Assembly (NCBI GenBank): GCA_934631025.1
Contig: CAKTXR010000010.1
Location: 17,727 to 81,726, forward strand
Direction of reading: 5' to 3'
Source of the DNA: an uncultured Clostridia bacterium
GTDB lineage: Bacteria; Bacillota; Clostridia; Christensenellales; Aristaeellaceae
DNA length: 64,000 nucleotides
The position numbers and the translations under genes were made by a program. Of this stretch, positions 1-8,355 are shown one piece after another. The notes beneath the pieces were generated by a model, which was not told the origin of the DNA, searched no databases, and saw only the letters and a program-made list of their open reading frames with translations. The number at the start of each line of letters is the position of its first letter. The first letter of the stretch is position 1.

Positions 1-695
1 CTGAACCACTCCTTAAGGCCGGCGCTCTTACTTGCCATGCTGACCAGCGACACCATGCGGTTGCCGCGGTTGATGTTCAGATACTTGGCGATCGGGCCCA
101 GCTCGTGGGTGGGATACAGCTCGCCGTTTCTGTTCAGGAAGTTATCCTGACGATAGTGGCGGCGCACGTCGCCCCAGCCGATTTCGTCGCGCAGGTCGTG
201 CTCATAGCCGCCCTGGCAGTGGGTCACCTCGCCGAACACGCCCTGACGCACCATGTTGAGCAGCGCCATTTCGCGGCTGTTGTAGCAGCAGTTTTCCAGC
301 AGCATGCAGGGAATGCCGGTTTCCTCGCTGGTGCGCACCATGCGCCAGCACTCCTCCACCGAGCCTGCGCCGCCGACCTCCATGGCCACGCGCTTGCCGG
401 CCTTCATGGCGGCGATGCAGATGGCGATGTGCGTCGTCCAGCTGGTCATGACCACGCACGCGTCGATATCGCCGCGCGCAACGACGCGCTTGTAGTCGGT
501 ATCGCCGTCCGGCTTGAAGCCCTGAATTTCCTCGGCGATGGTCTGCGCGTTCTCGATGCGGTCCTGATAGACGTCGCACACCACGCGCACCTTCACGTCG
601 GGCATCTGGAGCAGCGTTTTCATCTGGCCGCAGCCGCGTCCGCCCAGACCGATGATGGCCAGATAGATCGTGCGGCCCGCTTCACCCATTTTCAT
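1..695 (-). CDS. GH109-like / Gfo-Idh-MocA family protein (3' end outside window)
   Basis: About 231 residues of the N-terminal part are visible; the gene runs off the left edge. It begins with a Rossmann dinucleotide-binding stretch (GLGGRGCGQ near residues 16-24) and continues as a Gfo/Idh/MocA fold. Further in, the residues HDLR, LYPTHELGP and NINRG resemble signatures of family GH109, the NAD-dependent alpha-N-acetylgalactosaminidases, so it may be a glycosidase rather than a dehydrogenase. Many GH109 proteins carry a Tat signal; none is visible here, suggesting a cytoplasmic protein. It is followed by a second oxidoreductase gene 23 bases upstream on the same strand. Family assignment is good, substrate is inference. 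Confidence 0.8.
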   Translation of the reverse strand, partial: MKMGEAGRTIYLAIIGLGGRGCGQMKTLLQMPDVKVRVVCDVYQDRIENAQTIAEEIQGFKPDGDTDYKRVVARGDIDACVVMTSWTTHIAICIAAMKAGKRVAMEVGGAGSVEECWRMVRTSEETGIPCMLLENCCYNSREMALLNMVRQGVFGEVTHCQGGYEHDLRDEIGWGDVRRHYRQDNFLNRNGELYPTHELGPIAKYLNINRGNRMVSLVSMASKSAGLKEWF

Positions 696-718
696 AGCGT
701 TTGTCCTCCAATGTTTTC

Positions 719-1753
719 TCAGCACTCGACGCTCGTCCACTCGCCGTTGTTCAGCGCGGAATTGCGCTCGGCGGTGGCCAGGCAGATCGTGCGGTAGGTG
801 GATTCGTTGTCGGCCGTCTCGATGGGCTTGTCGTTCAGGATCGCGTCGATGAAGTACTTCACCTCGCGGTAGTAGCCGTCGTCGCCGCCGCAGTCGTCGG
901 CCTTGAACGCCTTGCCGTCCACCGGATAGACCATGGTCGCGCCGTCCTCGAACACCACAGCGCCCTTTTCGAAATTGGCGCGATAGGTCATCTTGAAGGG
1001 GAACTCGGGGCTGTTGATCGACCAGTCGTCGGCGGTGTTGACGATGAAGCCATCATAGCGATACTGCGTTGTCACCGCGTCGAAGCCGCCGCCCGGATTG
1101 ACGTTGCGGCCCAGCGTGGACACCGCCTCGGGCATGCCGAAGAGCCAGTTGACCATATCGACGTCGTGGACGTGCTGATCCAGCAGGCAGCCGCCGGAGC
1201 GGTTCTCGTCGAGCAGCCAGTCCTGGAAGGACCACTTGGGCCAGCCGCCGCCGCGATAGAAATAGCAGAACACGGGCTTGCCGAACTCGCCGGAATCGAC
1301 GTAATGCTTGAGCGTCTCATAGGCCGGCCAGAAGCGCAGGCACTGGGCGATCATGAGCTTTTTATTGTTCTTCTTCGCCGCGTCGATCATCATGCGGCAC
1401 TGGGTGGGATTGATGGCCATGGGCTTCTCGCACAGCACATGATGGCCGGCATTGAGCGCCTTCACGGTATAATAGCAGTGCAGATAGGTGGGCAGCGCGA
1501 TGTCGACGTAGTCCAGCTCCTCGCTTTTGAGCATCTCGTCGAAATCGTGATAGAGATGGAACTGGGAGAAATCATACTGAGCCTTGCCCAGATCGCCCAT
1601 GTTGCCGCCGGTGAACTGCTCGTGGAACTTCCTGTCGTCCACGTCGCACAGCGCGACCAGCTTGACCGGCGCGCCCTCCTTCATCAGGCGCAGATACTGA
1701 TCCAGATGACCGTGACCCATGAACCCGATACCGACCAGACCAACCTTCAACAT
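719..1753 (-). CDS. Gfo/Idh/MocA family oxidoreductase
   Basis: A 344-residue protein starting MLKVGLVGIGFMG, a textbook N-terminal NAD(P)-binding glycine motif, followed by the EKP motif (CEKPMA) typical of Gfo/Idh/MocA sugar dehydrogenases. The start at 1753 was chosen because AAGGAG lies about 9 bases upstream; longer in-frame extensions have no ribosome site. Such enzymes oxidise or epimerise sugars or inositols with NAD(P). Its neighbours are a GH109-like protein downstream and a TIM-barrel isomerase upstream on the same strand, which suggests one sugar-processing operon. The exact substrate cannot be told. Confidence 0.9.
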   Translation of the reverse strand: MLKVGLVGIGFMGHGHLDQYLRLMKEGAPVKLVALCDVDDRKFHEQFTGGNMGDLGKAQYDFSQFHLYHDFDEMLKSEELDYVDIALPTYLHCYYTVKALNAGHHVLCEKPMAINPTQCRMMIDAAKKNNKKLMIAQCLRFWPAYETLKHYVDSGEFGKPVFCYFYRGGGWPKWSFQDWLLDENRSGGCLLDQHVHDVDMVNWLFGMPEAVSTLGRNVNPGGGFDAVTTQYRYDGFIVNTADDWSINSPEFPFKMTYRANFEKGAVVFEDGATMVYPVDGKAFKADDCGGDDGYYREVKYFIDAILNDKPIETADNESTYRTICLATAERNSALNNGEWTSVEC

Positions 1754-1879
1754 AATAACAACTCCTTTTTTCCAGTGTCTGTGCTGTCCGCAGGCCTTCA
1801 GACCCGCGGGCGTTTGATCACGCATTCATTCATCGGGCGCGGCTTCTTCATGCCCCCGCGCCCGGCCGGCTCTCCGCCT

Positions 1880-2716
1880 TCAGCATTCGACAATGCGCTC
1901 AAGCGCATCCAGCGTGCGCACGACCACAGCGTCCGTCGCGCAGGGGAAGCCGTTCATCTCCGCAGTCAGATAGCCGTCGTAGCCGCAGGCGCGCAGCTCC
2001 TTCATGACGGCCGGGAAATTCGCGTCGCCGCCCAGCAGATCGACGAAGCCGTTGATGTTGCCCACGATCGTGCGGAAATCCTTGACGTGGACGCGCGCGA
2101 TGCGATTGCCCAGGATCTTCACCCAGTGCTCGGGATAGCCGGTCACCAGCACGTTGCCGATGTCGAAATACACCTTCACATAATCGGAGCCGATCTTGTC
2201 GATAAAGTCGCGCGTCTCCAGCGGAGAGAGCAGGAACTTGTTCCAGACGTTCTCCAGCGCGATGACCACGCCGGCCTCCTCGGCGTCCTTGGCCAGCTCT
2301 TTGCAGGCCTCGAGCGCGCGGTCATAGGCCACGTCATAAGGCACGACCGGGCAATCCGGAATGAAATCCGCGCCCACGCAGCCGGGCACGACCAGTATCG
2401 CGCCGCAGCCCAGCACCTTGGCGGCATGAAGCTGGAAGCGCACGGTGGCCTTGGCCTGCTCGCGGACGGCGGGATCGTCGTGCGTCAGGGGCGTGCCCCA
2501 GTAAAGGCCGCTGGCCAGCGAGCTGATCTCAATGCCCAGCTCGTCCGCCAGCGCGCGGAAATGAGCAATCTCTTCATCGCTGCTTTTCAGGCTCAGCGGG
2601 CCTTCGGCGTCCAGAGACAGCTCGATGCTGTCATAGCCGGTCCTGGCGGCCAGGCGCATGCAGTCCTCGGCGGACATACCGGCGGGAAAAGACCAGACAT
2701 TAATGCCTTTTTTCAT
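1880..2716 (-). CDS. Sugar phosphate isomerase/epimerase family (TIM barrel)
   Basis: 278 residues with the AP-endonuclease-2-like TIM-barrel pattern found in xylose-isomerase-like sugar isomerases: N-terminal YDSIELSLD, central ALENVWN, VYFDIGN, HVKDF and a late LTAEM strand, which supply the metal-binding Glu, Asp and His residues of this fold. AAAGGAGG sits 12 bases before the ATG. It is the first gene of the leftward cluster and is read from an extended -10 promoter in the gap to the divergent AraC gene. Likely isomerises or epimerises a keto sugar that the two downstream oxidoreductases handle. Confidence 0.88.
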   Translation of the reverse strand: MKKGINVWSFPAGMSAEDCMRLAARTGYDSIELSLDAEGPLSLKSSDEEIAHFRALADELGIEISSLASGLYWGTPLTHDDPAVREQAKATVRFQLHAAKVLGCGAILVVPGCVGADFIPDCPVVPYDVAYDRALEACKELAKDAEEAGVVIALENVWNKFLLSPLETRDFIDKIGSDYVKVYFDIGNVLVTGYPEHWVKILGNRIARVHVKDFRTIVGNINGFVDLLGGDANFPAVMKELRACGYDGYLTAEMNGFPCATDAVVVRTLDALERIVEC

Positions 2717-2758
2717 GAATCGATTTCCTCCTTTGAGCGTCTTGTGACCCCTGTCTTT

Positions 2759-2767
2759 ATTATAGCA
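2759..2767 (-). promoter_or_regulatory. Extended -10 promoter for leftward sugar operon
   Basis: On the minus strand the sequence reads TGCTATAAT, an exact extended -10 element, about 45 bases before the isomerase start. No good -35 box is seen, which fits an activator-dependent promoter next to an AraC gene. Confidence 0.6.
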
Positions 2768-2914
2768 GACGGCGACGCGCTTTGCGTGAGCAATTTGGAC
2801 GGCTTTTTTATCATTTTGGTCGCAGTTTCTCTTGCTTTTCGAGTTTGTATCGGCTAAAATGAAAAGGGAGCGCCGCGGCGCGCTTCATACTATAATAACG
2901 GAGACGCAAATAAC

Positions 2915-3805
2915 GTGAATTACGAACCGCTGAAAATCGAACGGCCGCTGCGCGTGGGGCGGCTGTACAGCCTGCACTACTTTCAGTTCGCCGCGGGCTA
3001 CATATTCCCCGGCGAGGCGCACGATTTCTGGGAAATGGTCTACATCGACCGGGGCGAGGCCGACATCGGCGCGGGCAATGAAATCGTGCGGCTGCGCGAG
3101 GGACAGGTGTTCTTCCACAGGCCGGGCGAATTTCACACGATACTCGCCGGATCAACCGGGCCGAACATCATGGTGCTCTCATTCGACGGTTCTCTCTCGC
3201 CGCTGCGCCCGCTCGCCCACCGCGTGCTGCTGGTCGCCGCGCCCGAAAAGGCGATTCTGCGCCAGATCATTCAGGAGGGCGAGGCCTGCTTCGGGCCGGT
3301 GCTGGACATTTCCGATCAGCATCGGCTGATTCCGCTGGAGGGCGCGCCCTTCGCCGCCTGCCAGCTGATCGAGACCTATCTCACGCAGCTTATCATACTG
3401 CTGGTGCGCGGCGAATCGCACGCTCAGGCCCGCATGAACGCCGTTAAAAGCGCTCAGCAGCCGCTGACCGGCGAGGAGGACGCCTCCGCGCTCACGCTGC
3501 GCCTGGCCGCGCTCATGCGCGAGCATCCGGACGGCAGCCTGACATTCGAGGCGCTCTGCCGCCATTCCGGCCTGTGCGCGACGGCGCTCAAGAGCGCGTT
3601 CCGGCGCGTGAACGGCATGGGCGTTATGGAATACTACCGCAGGCTGCGTCTGGAGGAGGCGCGCCGCCTGCTGCGCGAGGGGCGCTACAACGTCACGCAG
3701 ACCGCTGAAAAGCTGGGCTATTCGAGCGTCAATGCGTTTTCAAGGCAGTTCCGGGCGCTTCTGGACGTCACGCCGACGGGCTATCTGAAGAGCGTGCGGA
3801 AATAG
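2915..3805 (+). CDS. AraC family transcriptional regulator
   Basis: 296 residues starting at GTG, with GGAG 11 bases upstream. The N-terminal part looks like a cupin sugar-sensing domain (HDFWEMVYIDRG, then FFHRPGEFHTI). The C-terminal 100 residues hold two helix-turn-helix motifs: FEALCRHSGLCATALKSAFR and VTQTAEKLGYSSVNAFSRQF, followed by the usual TPTGYLK end. It is divergent from the isomerase and oxidoreductase genes and likely activates them in response to a sugar; that link is inferred from position. A TATAAT at 2891-2896 could be its -10 box. Confidence 0.9.
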   Translation: MNYEPLKIERPLRVGRLYSLHYFQFAAGYIFPGEAHDFWEMVYIDRGEADIGAGNEIVRLREGQVFFHRPGEFHTILAGSTGPNIMVLSFDGSLSPLRPLAHRVLLVAAPEKAILRQIIQEGEACFGPVLDISDQHRLIPLEGAPFAACQLIETYLTQLIILLVRGESHAQARMNAVKSAQQPLTGEEDASALTLRLAALMREHPDGSLTFEALCRHSGLCATALKSAFRRVNGMGVMEYYRRLRLEEARRLLREGRYNVTQTAEKLGYSSVNAFSRQFRALLDVTPTGYLKSVRK

Positions 3806-4014
3806 CGTTGTTCGGAAATCGTCCGTGTTTTGAGCGCGAATCCAGTCGTTTTTGTGAGAAATGCAGCACAATGTTCGGATTATCGGCGTGTGCCGTTTAT
3901 CTGTTCACGCGATTGTTCGGAATCATCTTAACACAAAAAGCACCGCCGACGCAAAAAAGGCCGGCTTTTTTACAGGAAGTCAATGCCGTTTTCATCGCAG
4001 ATGCGATCCGCTCT

Positions 4015-4022
4015 GATATACT
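4015..4022 (+). promoter_or_regulatory. Probable glyA promoter (-10)
   Basis: The sequence TGATATACT spans an extended -10 element about 50 bases before glyA. No clear -35 is present. The rest of the 267-base gap between the AraC gene and glyA shows only three copies of TGTTCGGA (3809, 3872, 3914) and a small A/T-flanked palindrome near 3955-3972. Confidence 0.45.
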
Positions 4023-4072
4023 GCATATACGTCGGCTGATAACACACGACACTGAAAGGGGATACTGCCGCA

Positions 4073-5302
4073 ATGAGCGAAGTTCAGAAAGTCTTTGATT
4101 TGATCCGTCTTGAACAGGAGCGCCAGTCTCAGACCATCGAGCTGATCGCGTCCGAAAACTTTGTCAGCGAGGACGTGATGAAGGCGACCGGCTCCTGCCT
4201 GACCAACAAATATGCCGAGGGCTATCCGGGCAAGCGCTATTACGGCGGCTGCCATGTGGTCGATCAGATCGAAAACCTCTGCCGTGACCAGTGGAAAAAG
4301 GTCTTTAACACCGATTATCACGTCAACGTCCAGCCCCACAGCGGCAGCCAGGCCAACTTTGCCGCCTACGCCGCCATTCTGCAGCCCGGCGACACAATAC
4401 TCTCCATGAGCCTGGACAACGGCGCGCACCTGACGCACGGCTCGCCCGTCAATTTCTCCGGCAAGCTGTACGACATGGTGTTCTACAGCACCGACGACAA
4501 CGGCTACATCGACATGAACGACGTGCGCGAAAAGGCGCTCGCCTGCCATCCCAAGCTGATCCTCACCGGCGCGAGCGCGTATCCCCGCGTCATCGACTTC
4601 GCCGCCTTCCGCCGCATCGCCGACGAGGTGGGCGCGTATCTGATGGTGGACATGGCGCACATCGCGGGTCTTGTGGCCGCGGGCTGCCATCCCTCGCCGT
4701 TCGAGGCCGGCTGCGACATCATCACCACCACCACGCACAAGACGCTGCGCGGCCCGCGCGGCGGCCTGATCTTCTGCAAGCCCGAGCTGGCGAAAAAGAT
4801 CGACAGCGCGGTCTTCCCCGGCTCGCAGGGCGGCCCGCTGGAGCACGTCATCGCCGCCAAAGCCGTCGCCGCGATCGAGGACAGCCAGCCCGCGTTCCAT
4901 GAGTATGCGAAGAAGATCATCGTCAACTGCAAGGCGATGGCCGACGAGTTCGTCCGTCTGGGCTACGATCTGGTGACCGGCGGCACGGACAATCATCTGT
5001 TCCTGGTCGATCTGACGCGTCAGGGCGTAACCGGCAAGGCGCTGCAAAACGCGCTGGACGAGTGCAATATCACGCTGAACAAGAACTGCGTGCCCAACGA
5101 GCAGCGCTCGCCGCAGGTAACCTCGGGCGTGCGCATCGGCACGGCGGCCATGACCACGAAGGGCATGACGGCCGAGGGCTTCGTCGCCACGGCGCGCGTG
5201 ATCGACAAGGTGGTCAGGGCGCTTCAGGAAAAGCGCTTCGACGAGGCGTTCATCGAGAGCGTCAAGGCCGAAACCGCCGCGATCCTCGCCGGAATCAGGT
5301 AA
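4073..5302 (+). CDS. glyA: Serine hydroxymethyltransferase
   Basis: 409 residues, the usual length for bacterial GlyA. It converts serine and tetrahydrofolate to glycine and 5,10-methylene-tetrahydrofolate with pyridoxal phosphate. The PLP lysine motif TTTTHKTLRGPRGG is present (Lys about 223), as are the N-terminal ELIASENF, the tetrahydrofolate and substrate loop YAEGYPGKRYYGG, and the DMAHIAGL strand. A purine-rich ribosome site (AAAGGGG) lies before the ATG. The gene is transcribed alone: its own promoter stands upstream and a strong hairpin terminator follows directly. Confidence 0.98.
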   Translation: MSEVQKVFDLIRLEQERQSQTIELIASENFVSEDVMKATGSCLTNKYAEGYPGKRYYGGCHVVDQIENLCRDQWKKVFNTDYHVNVQPHSGSQANFAAYAAILQPGDTILSMSLDNGAHLTHGSPVNFSGKLYDMVFYSTDDNGYIDMNDVREKALACHPKLILTGASAYPRVIDFAAFRRIADEVGAYLMVDMAHIAGLVAAGCHPSPFEAGCDIITTTTHKTLRGPRGGLIFCKPELAKKIDSAVFPGSQGGPLEHVIAAKAVAAIEDSQPAFHEYAKKIIVNCKAMADEFVRLGYDLVTGGTDNHLFLVDLTRQGVTGKALQNALDECNITLNKNCVPNEQRSPQVTSGVRIGTAAMTTKGMTAEGFVATARVIDKVVRALQEKRFDEAFIESVKAETAAILAGIR

Positions 5303-5311
5303 ACAAAACGC

Positions 5312-5354
5312 AATCGGACGTTCCGCGCCGCATGGGTGGAACGTCCGATTTTTA
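5312..5354 (+). terminator. Rho-independent terminator of glyA
   Basis: Arms AATCGGACGTTCC (5312-5324) and GGAACGTCCGATT (5338-5350) are perfectly complementary over 13 bases and run into a short T-rich tail. Confidence 0.92.
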
Positions 5355-5576
5355 TGTTTCGGGAGTACGGGACGGCGCATTCAGCATTGTCCGCGATTTG
5401 AGCGCCTTTTCTTTTCAATGGAACCGCGACGGAATCTACCAGCTAAGCATTTAAGCGGCTTCTAATCACAGCAGCGCCGCGGCTAAAAGGCCGAAATCGC
5501 TTTCTCACGGCAGGCCATGGCAGGCATTTGCGACGGCGCAAGAGCCATGGTATGATGTTAATATTTTCAAAATCGC

Positions 5577-5604
5577 TTGACTTTTGGCAGGCATCGTATA
5601 TAAT
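5577..5604 (+). promoter_or_regulatory. tRNA-Lys promoter
   Basis: TTGACT (5577-5582), a 16-base spacer and TATAAT (5599-5604), placed 18 bases before the mature tRNA 5' end. It is a near-consensus housekeeping promoter as expected for a stable RNA. The stretch from 5356 to 5576 holds nothing else recognisable. Confidence 0.85.
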
Positions 5605-5622
5605 AAAATACGTTGCTCAAAC

Positions 5623-5695
5623 GATCCATTAGCTCAGTCGGTAGAGCACCTGACTTTTAATCAGGGTGTCCGGGGTTCGAATCCCCGATGGGTCA
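5623..5695 (+). tRNA. tRNA-Lys (anticodon UUU)
   Basis: A complete cloverleaf: acceptor arm GATCCAT pairs with ATGGGTC, D loop AGCTCAGTCGGTAGAGC, anticodon stem-loop CTGACTTTTAATCAG with UUU, and a T arm CGGGGTTCGAATCCCCG. The CCA tail is not encoded. A dedicated promoter and a terminator flank it, so it is a single-tRNA transcript. Confidence 0.97.
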
Positions 5696-5700
5696 CATCG

Positions 5701-5735
5701 AAAGCCCCGCAGTCATCGCGATTGCGGGGCTTTTT
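5701..5735 (+). terminator. Terminator of tRNA-Lys
   Basis: AAAGCCCCGCA (5701-5711) pairs with TGCGGGGCTTT followed by a T run, immediately after the tRNA. Confidence 0.92.
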
Positions 5736-5865
5736 GTACGCTTCAGACTCGCAGATCAATCCATTATCCTCAAACCGCCCGCGCGCTTCATGTCCAGCCG
5801 TTTTCTCATGACGCGGAAAGCTTCCCCGCCCGGCAGTCCTCTCCCCCCGCCCTTTTCAGCGCATA

Positions 5866-5909
5866 ATCGCCGCTCCCCGCCGCCATGAACGGCGATGAGG
5901 AGCGGCGAT
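5866..5909 (-). terminator. Inverted repeat downstream of hcp, possible terminator
   Basis: Arms ATCGCCGCTCC and GGAGCGGCGAT (11 bp, perfect) enclose a second small stem CGCCG/CGGCG. It lies 15 bases after the hcp stop codon on the minus strand. There is no T tract, so intrinsic termination is uncertain; it could instead protect the mRNA 3' end. Confidence 0.5.
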
Positions 5910-5923
5910 CTGTATACACGCCG

Positions 5924-7519
5924 TTATTTCAGGAACTGCTTCAGATCCTCCTCCGGCGTAGTAATGGGTGCAAGGCCGAAGTTCTCCACGAGGTAATTCA
6001 GCACATTCGGCGAAACGAACGCCGGCAGCGTGGGGCCAAGGCGAATGTTCTTAATGCCCAGATGCAGCAGCGTCAGGAGAATGCACACCGCCTTCTGCTC
6101 ATACCACGACAGCACCATGGACAGCGGCAGGTCGTTCACGCCGCAGCCGAACGCGTCGGCGAGCACAAGCGCAATCTGAATGGCGCTGTAAGCGTCGTTG
6201 CACTGCCCCACGTCCATCAGCCGCGGCAGACCGCCGATCGTGCCGAGATCGAGGTCGTTGAAGCGATACTTGCCGCAGGCCAGCGTCAGCACCACCGTAT
6301 CGGCCGGGGTCTGCTTCACAAATTCCGTATAGTAATTGCGGCCGGGACGCGCGCCGTCACAGCCGGCGACCAGAAAGAAATGCCTGATCGCGCCCGATTT
6401 CACCGCCTCGACGACTTTATCCGCCGCCCCCAGCACCGCGCCGCGTGCAAAGCCGGTCATGACTGTACCGCCGCCGTTGATGCCGGTGAACGCCCTGTCC
6501 TCAGGATAGCCACCCAGCTCGATCGCCTTTTCAATGACCGGCGTGAAATCCCTGTCCTCGCCGATGTGGGGCATTTCAGGATAGGAGACCGCGGCCGTTG
6601 TGAACACGCGGTCCGCATAGCTGGCCCTGGGCGGCATCAGGCAGTTGGTGGTGAACAGCACCGGCGCGGGAATATCCGCAAATTCCTTCTGCTGGTTCTG
6701 CCATGCCGTACCGAAGTTGCCCTTGAGCTGCGGATACTTTTTCAGCTCCGGATAGCCGTGGGCGGGCAGCATTTCTCCGTGAGTATAGACGTTGATCCCC
6801 CTGCCCTCGGTCTGCTCCAGCAGCCGCTTCAAATCATGCAGGTCGTGGCCGGAAATCACGATGAACGGCCCCTTTTCGACGGTCAGCGGTACGGTCGTGG
6901 GCGCGGGCGTGCCGTAGGTCTCGGTGTTCGCCCTGTCCAGAAGCGCCATGCACCTGAGGTTCTTCTCGCCCACCTCCATCACGATGGGCAGCAGCGCGTC
7001 CATATCCCAGTCGTCGCCCACGGCGAGCAGCGCCTTTGCAAAGAAGCGGTTGACCTCCTCGTCGGCATAGCCCAGCGCCATGGCGTGATGCGCATAGGCT
7101 GCCATGCCGCGCACGCCGAAGAGAATGAGCGACTTGAGACTGCGAATGTCCTCCGGCGCGTTCCAGAGCTGCGCCATATCGTAATCGCTGGTGCGTCCGC
7201 ACGCGGCGGTGCAGGCGGCGCAGTTGGGCACGAGCCGCGCCTTTTCCGCGTGTACCCGATCGATCAGCGCGCGGATGGTCTTTTCGTTGAAATTCACGTT
7301 GGTGACAGTAGTAAACAGCCCCTCGATCATCAGCCGCCATGTGAGCATATTCACGTCCGGATTGTTGTCTGCCGCCCGCGCCAGCCCGATGAGCGCGCCG
7401 GTCAGCGCATCCTGAAGCCGCGCTGCATCGGCGGTCTTGCCGCAAACGCCGGCTCTTCCCGTGCAGCCGGCACAGCCCGCCGTCTGCTCGCACTGATAAC
7501 AAAACATCTTATTTTCCAT
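5924..7519 (-). CDS. hcp: Hydroxylamine reductase / hybrid-cluster protein
   Basis: 531 residues, close to the family's usual length. The N-terminus carries the cysteine set MFCYQCEQTA...GVCGK that binds the cubane [4Fe-4S] cluster, and later regions have TTNCLMPP, GGTVMTGFARG and LACGKYRFN, which contribute ligands to the hybrid Fe-S-O cluster. Hcp reduces NO or hydroxylamine and protects anaerobes from nitrosative stress. It lies 27 bases downstream of a ferredoxin-type gene, and both are divergent from a Crp/Fnr regulator; the same trio is known as the HcpR regulon in other anaerobes. Confidence 0.97.
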   Translation of the reverse strand: MENKMFCYQCEQTAGCAGCTGRAGVCGKTADAARLQDALTGALIGLARAADNNPDVNMLTWRLMIEGLFTTVTNVNFNEKTIRALIDRVHAEKARLVPNCAACTAACGRTSDYDMAQLWNAPEDIRSLKSLILFGVRGMAAYAHHAMALGYADEEVNRFFAKALLAVGDDWDMDALLPIVMEVGEKNLRCMALLDRANTETYGTPAPTTVPLTVEKGPFIVISGHDLHDLKRLLEQTEGRGINVYTHGEMLPAHGYPELKKYPQLKGNFGTAWQNQQKEFADIPAPVLFTTNCLMPPRASYADRVFTTAAVSYPEMPHIGEDRDFTPVIEKAIELGGYPEDRAFTGINGGGTVMTGFARGAVLGAADKVVEAVKSGAIRHFFLVAGCDGARPGRNYYTEFVKQTPADTVVLTLACGKYRFNDLDLGTIGGLPRLMDVGQCNDAYSAIQIALVLADAFGCGVNDLPLSMVLSWYEQKAVCILLTLLHLGIKNIRLGPTLPAFVSPNVLNYLVENFGLAPITTPEEDLKQFLK

Positions 7520-7546
7520 TAGAAGCCCCCTCCCGCCCGCTCAAAT

Positions 7547-8269
7547 TCAGTCGAGTATTCTGCCGTCGGTGGAAATCGTTACGACCTGCCACGGAATGAA
7601 TTTCCCGCTCCGCTGCAAGGCCGTTTTCGCCGCGTGCTCCAGCCCACCGCAGCAGGGAACCTCCATGCGGACGACGGTGACGCTCTTAATGTCGTTATTT
7701 CGGATGATCTCGGTGAGCTTCTCCGAATAGTCCACGCCGTCCAGCTTCGGACAGCCCACGAGGGTGATATGCCCCCTGATGAACCGCTCGTGGAAGGCGG
7801 CGTAGGCGTAGGCCGTGCAGTCGGCGGCGATCAGCAGCTTCGCCCCGTCAAAGTACGGCGCGTTCACCGGCACGAGCCTGATCTGCACCGGCCACTGTGC
7901 CAGCCGGCTGACCGGCTCCGCATGAGAAACCGCCGCGCCGGCGCATTCCGCGTGCTCGATCTTTTTCGACTGCGTGCCCGGGCAGCCGCAGGGCAGCGTC
8001 ATGCCCTCTTTTCGCATCTTTTCCTGCATCTTTTTGCGCCTGTTGTCCATGGCGGCCTTCTCGTCATAGGCGACCGCCTCGCGTTCCACAAAGGAAATCG
8101 CGCCGGTCGGGCAGGCAGGCAGACAGTCGCCCAGTCCGTCGCAGTAGTCGTCGCGCATCAGCTGCGCCTTGCCGTCCACCATCGCGATCGCGCCCTCGTG
8201 GCAGGCCGCGGCGCAGGCTCCGCAGCCGTTGCATTTATTTCGATCGATTTCAATAATCCGTCTCTTCAT
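7547..8269 (-). CDS. 4Fe-4S ferredoxin-type protein (FrdX-like)
   Basis: 240 residues. The first 60 residues contain CNGCGACAAACHEGAI and CDGLGDCLPACPTGAI, two 4Fe-4S binding motifs. The rest has a CGCPGTQ segment, then a domain with PCCGGLE that may bind more iron. Proteins of this kind are usually found beside hcp and probably pass electrons to it. AGGGGA stands before the ATG. First gene of the ferredoxin-hcp operon; the regulator is divergent and shares an 86-base control region. Confidence 0.9.
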   Translation of the reverse strand: MKRRIIEIDRNKCNGCGACAAACHEGAIAMVDGKAQLMRDDYCDGLGDCLPACPTGAISFVEREAVAYDEKAAMDNRRKKMQEKMRKEGMTLPCGCPGTQSKKIEHAECAGAAVSHAEPVSRLAQWPVQIRLVPVNAPYFDGAKLLIAADCTAYAYAAFHERFIRGHITLVGCPKLDGVDYSEKLTEIIRNNDIKSVTVVRMEVPCCGGLEHAAKTALQRSGKFIPWQVVTISTDGRILD

Positions 8270-8282
8270 TGAAGTCCCCTCC

Positions 8283-8311
8283 TTGCTTATCTGCGCTCAT
8301 TATAGTATAAT
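8283..8311 (+). promoter_or_regulatory. Promoter of the Crp/Fnr regulator gene
   Basis: TTGCTT (8283-8288), a 17-base spacer, TATAAT (8306-8311). A minus-strand TATAAT (8299-8304) overlaps it and could serve the ferredoxin-hcp operon. Confidence 0.65.
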
Positions 8312-8315
8312 GGAG

Positions 8316-8340
8316 TCAACAAGTCTGTTGAATTTTCAAC
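8316..8340. promoter_or_regulatory. Candidate HcpR operator (overlapping palindromes)
   Basis: Three pentamer half-sites, TCAAC (8316-8320), GTTGA (8327-8331) and TCAAC (8336-8340), form two overlapping palindromes, TCAACA-N4-TGTTGA and GTTGAA-TT-TTCAAC. The first would sit at the start site of the regulator gene and just upstream of the ferredoxin-hcp promoter, so one bound dimer could affect both. Family knowledge: Crp/Fnr proteins bind such twofold sites. The assignment to this regulator is inference. Confidence 0.6.
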
Positions 8341-8355
8341 GCATCGAGGTTTTTT

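Noticed and set aside
701..2857. Long plus-strand frame opposite the oxidoreductase and isomerase genes
   Set aside because: It is the mirror of real genes in a GC-rich genome: no ribosome site, no family signature, His/Val/Ala-rich composition.
5460..5576. Small RNA gene before tRNA-Lys
   Set aside because: No promoter-terminator pair or stable fold was seen; the only strong promoter belongs to the tRNA.
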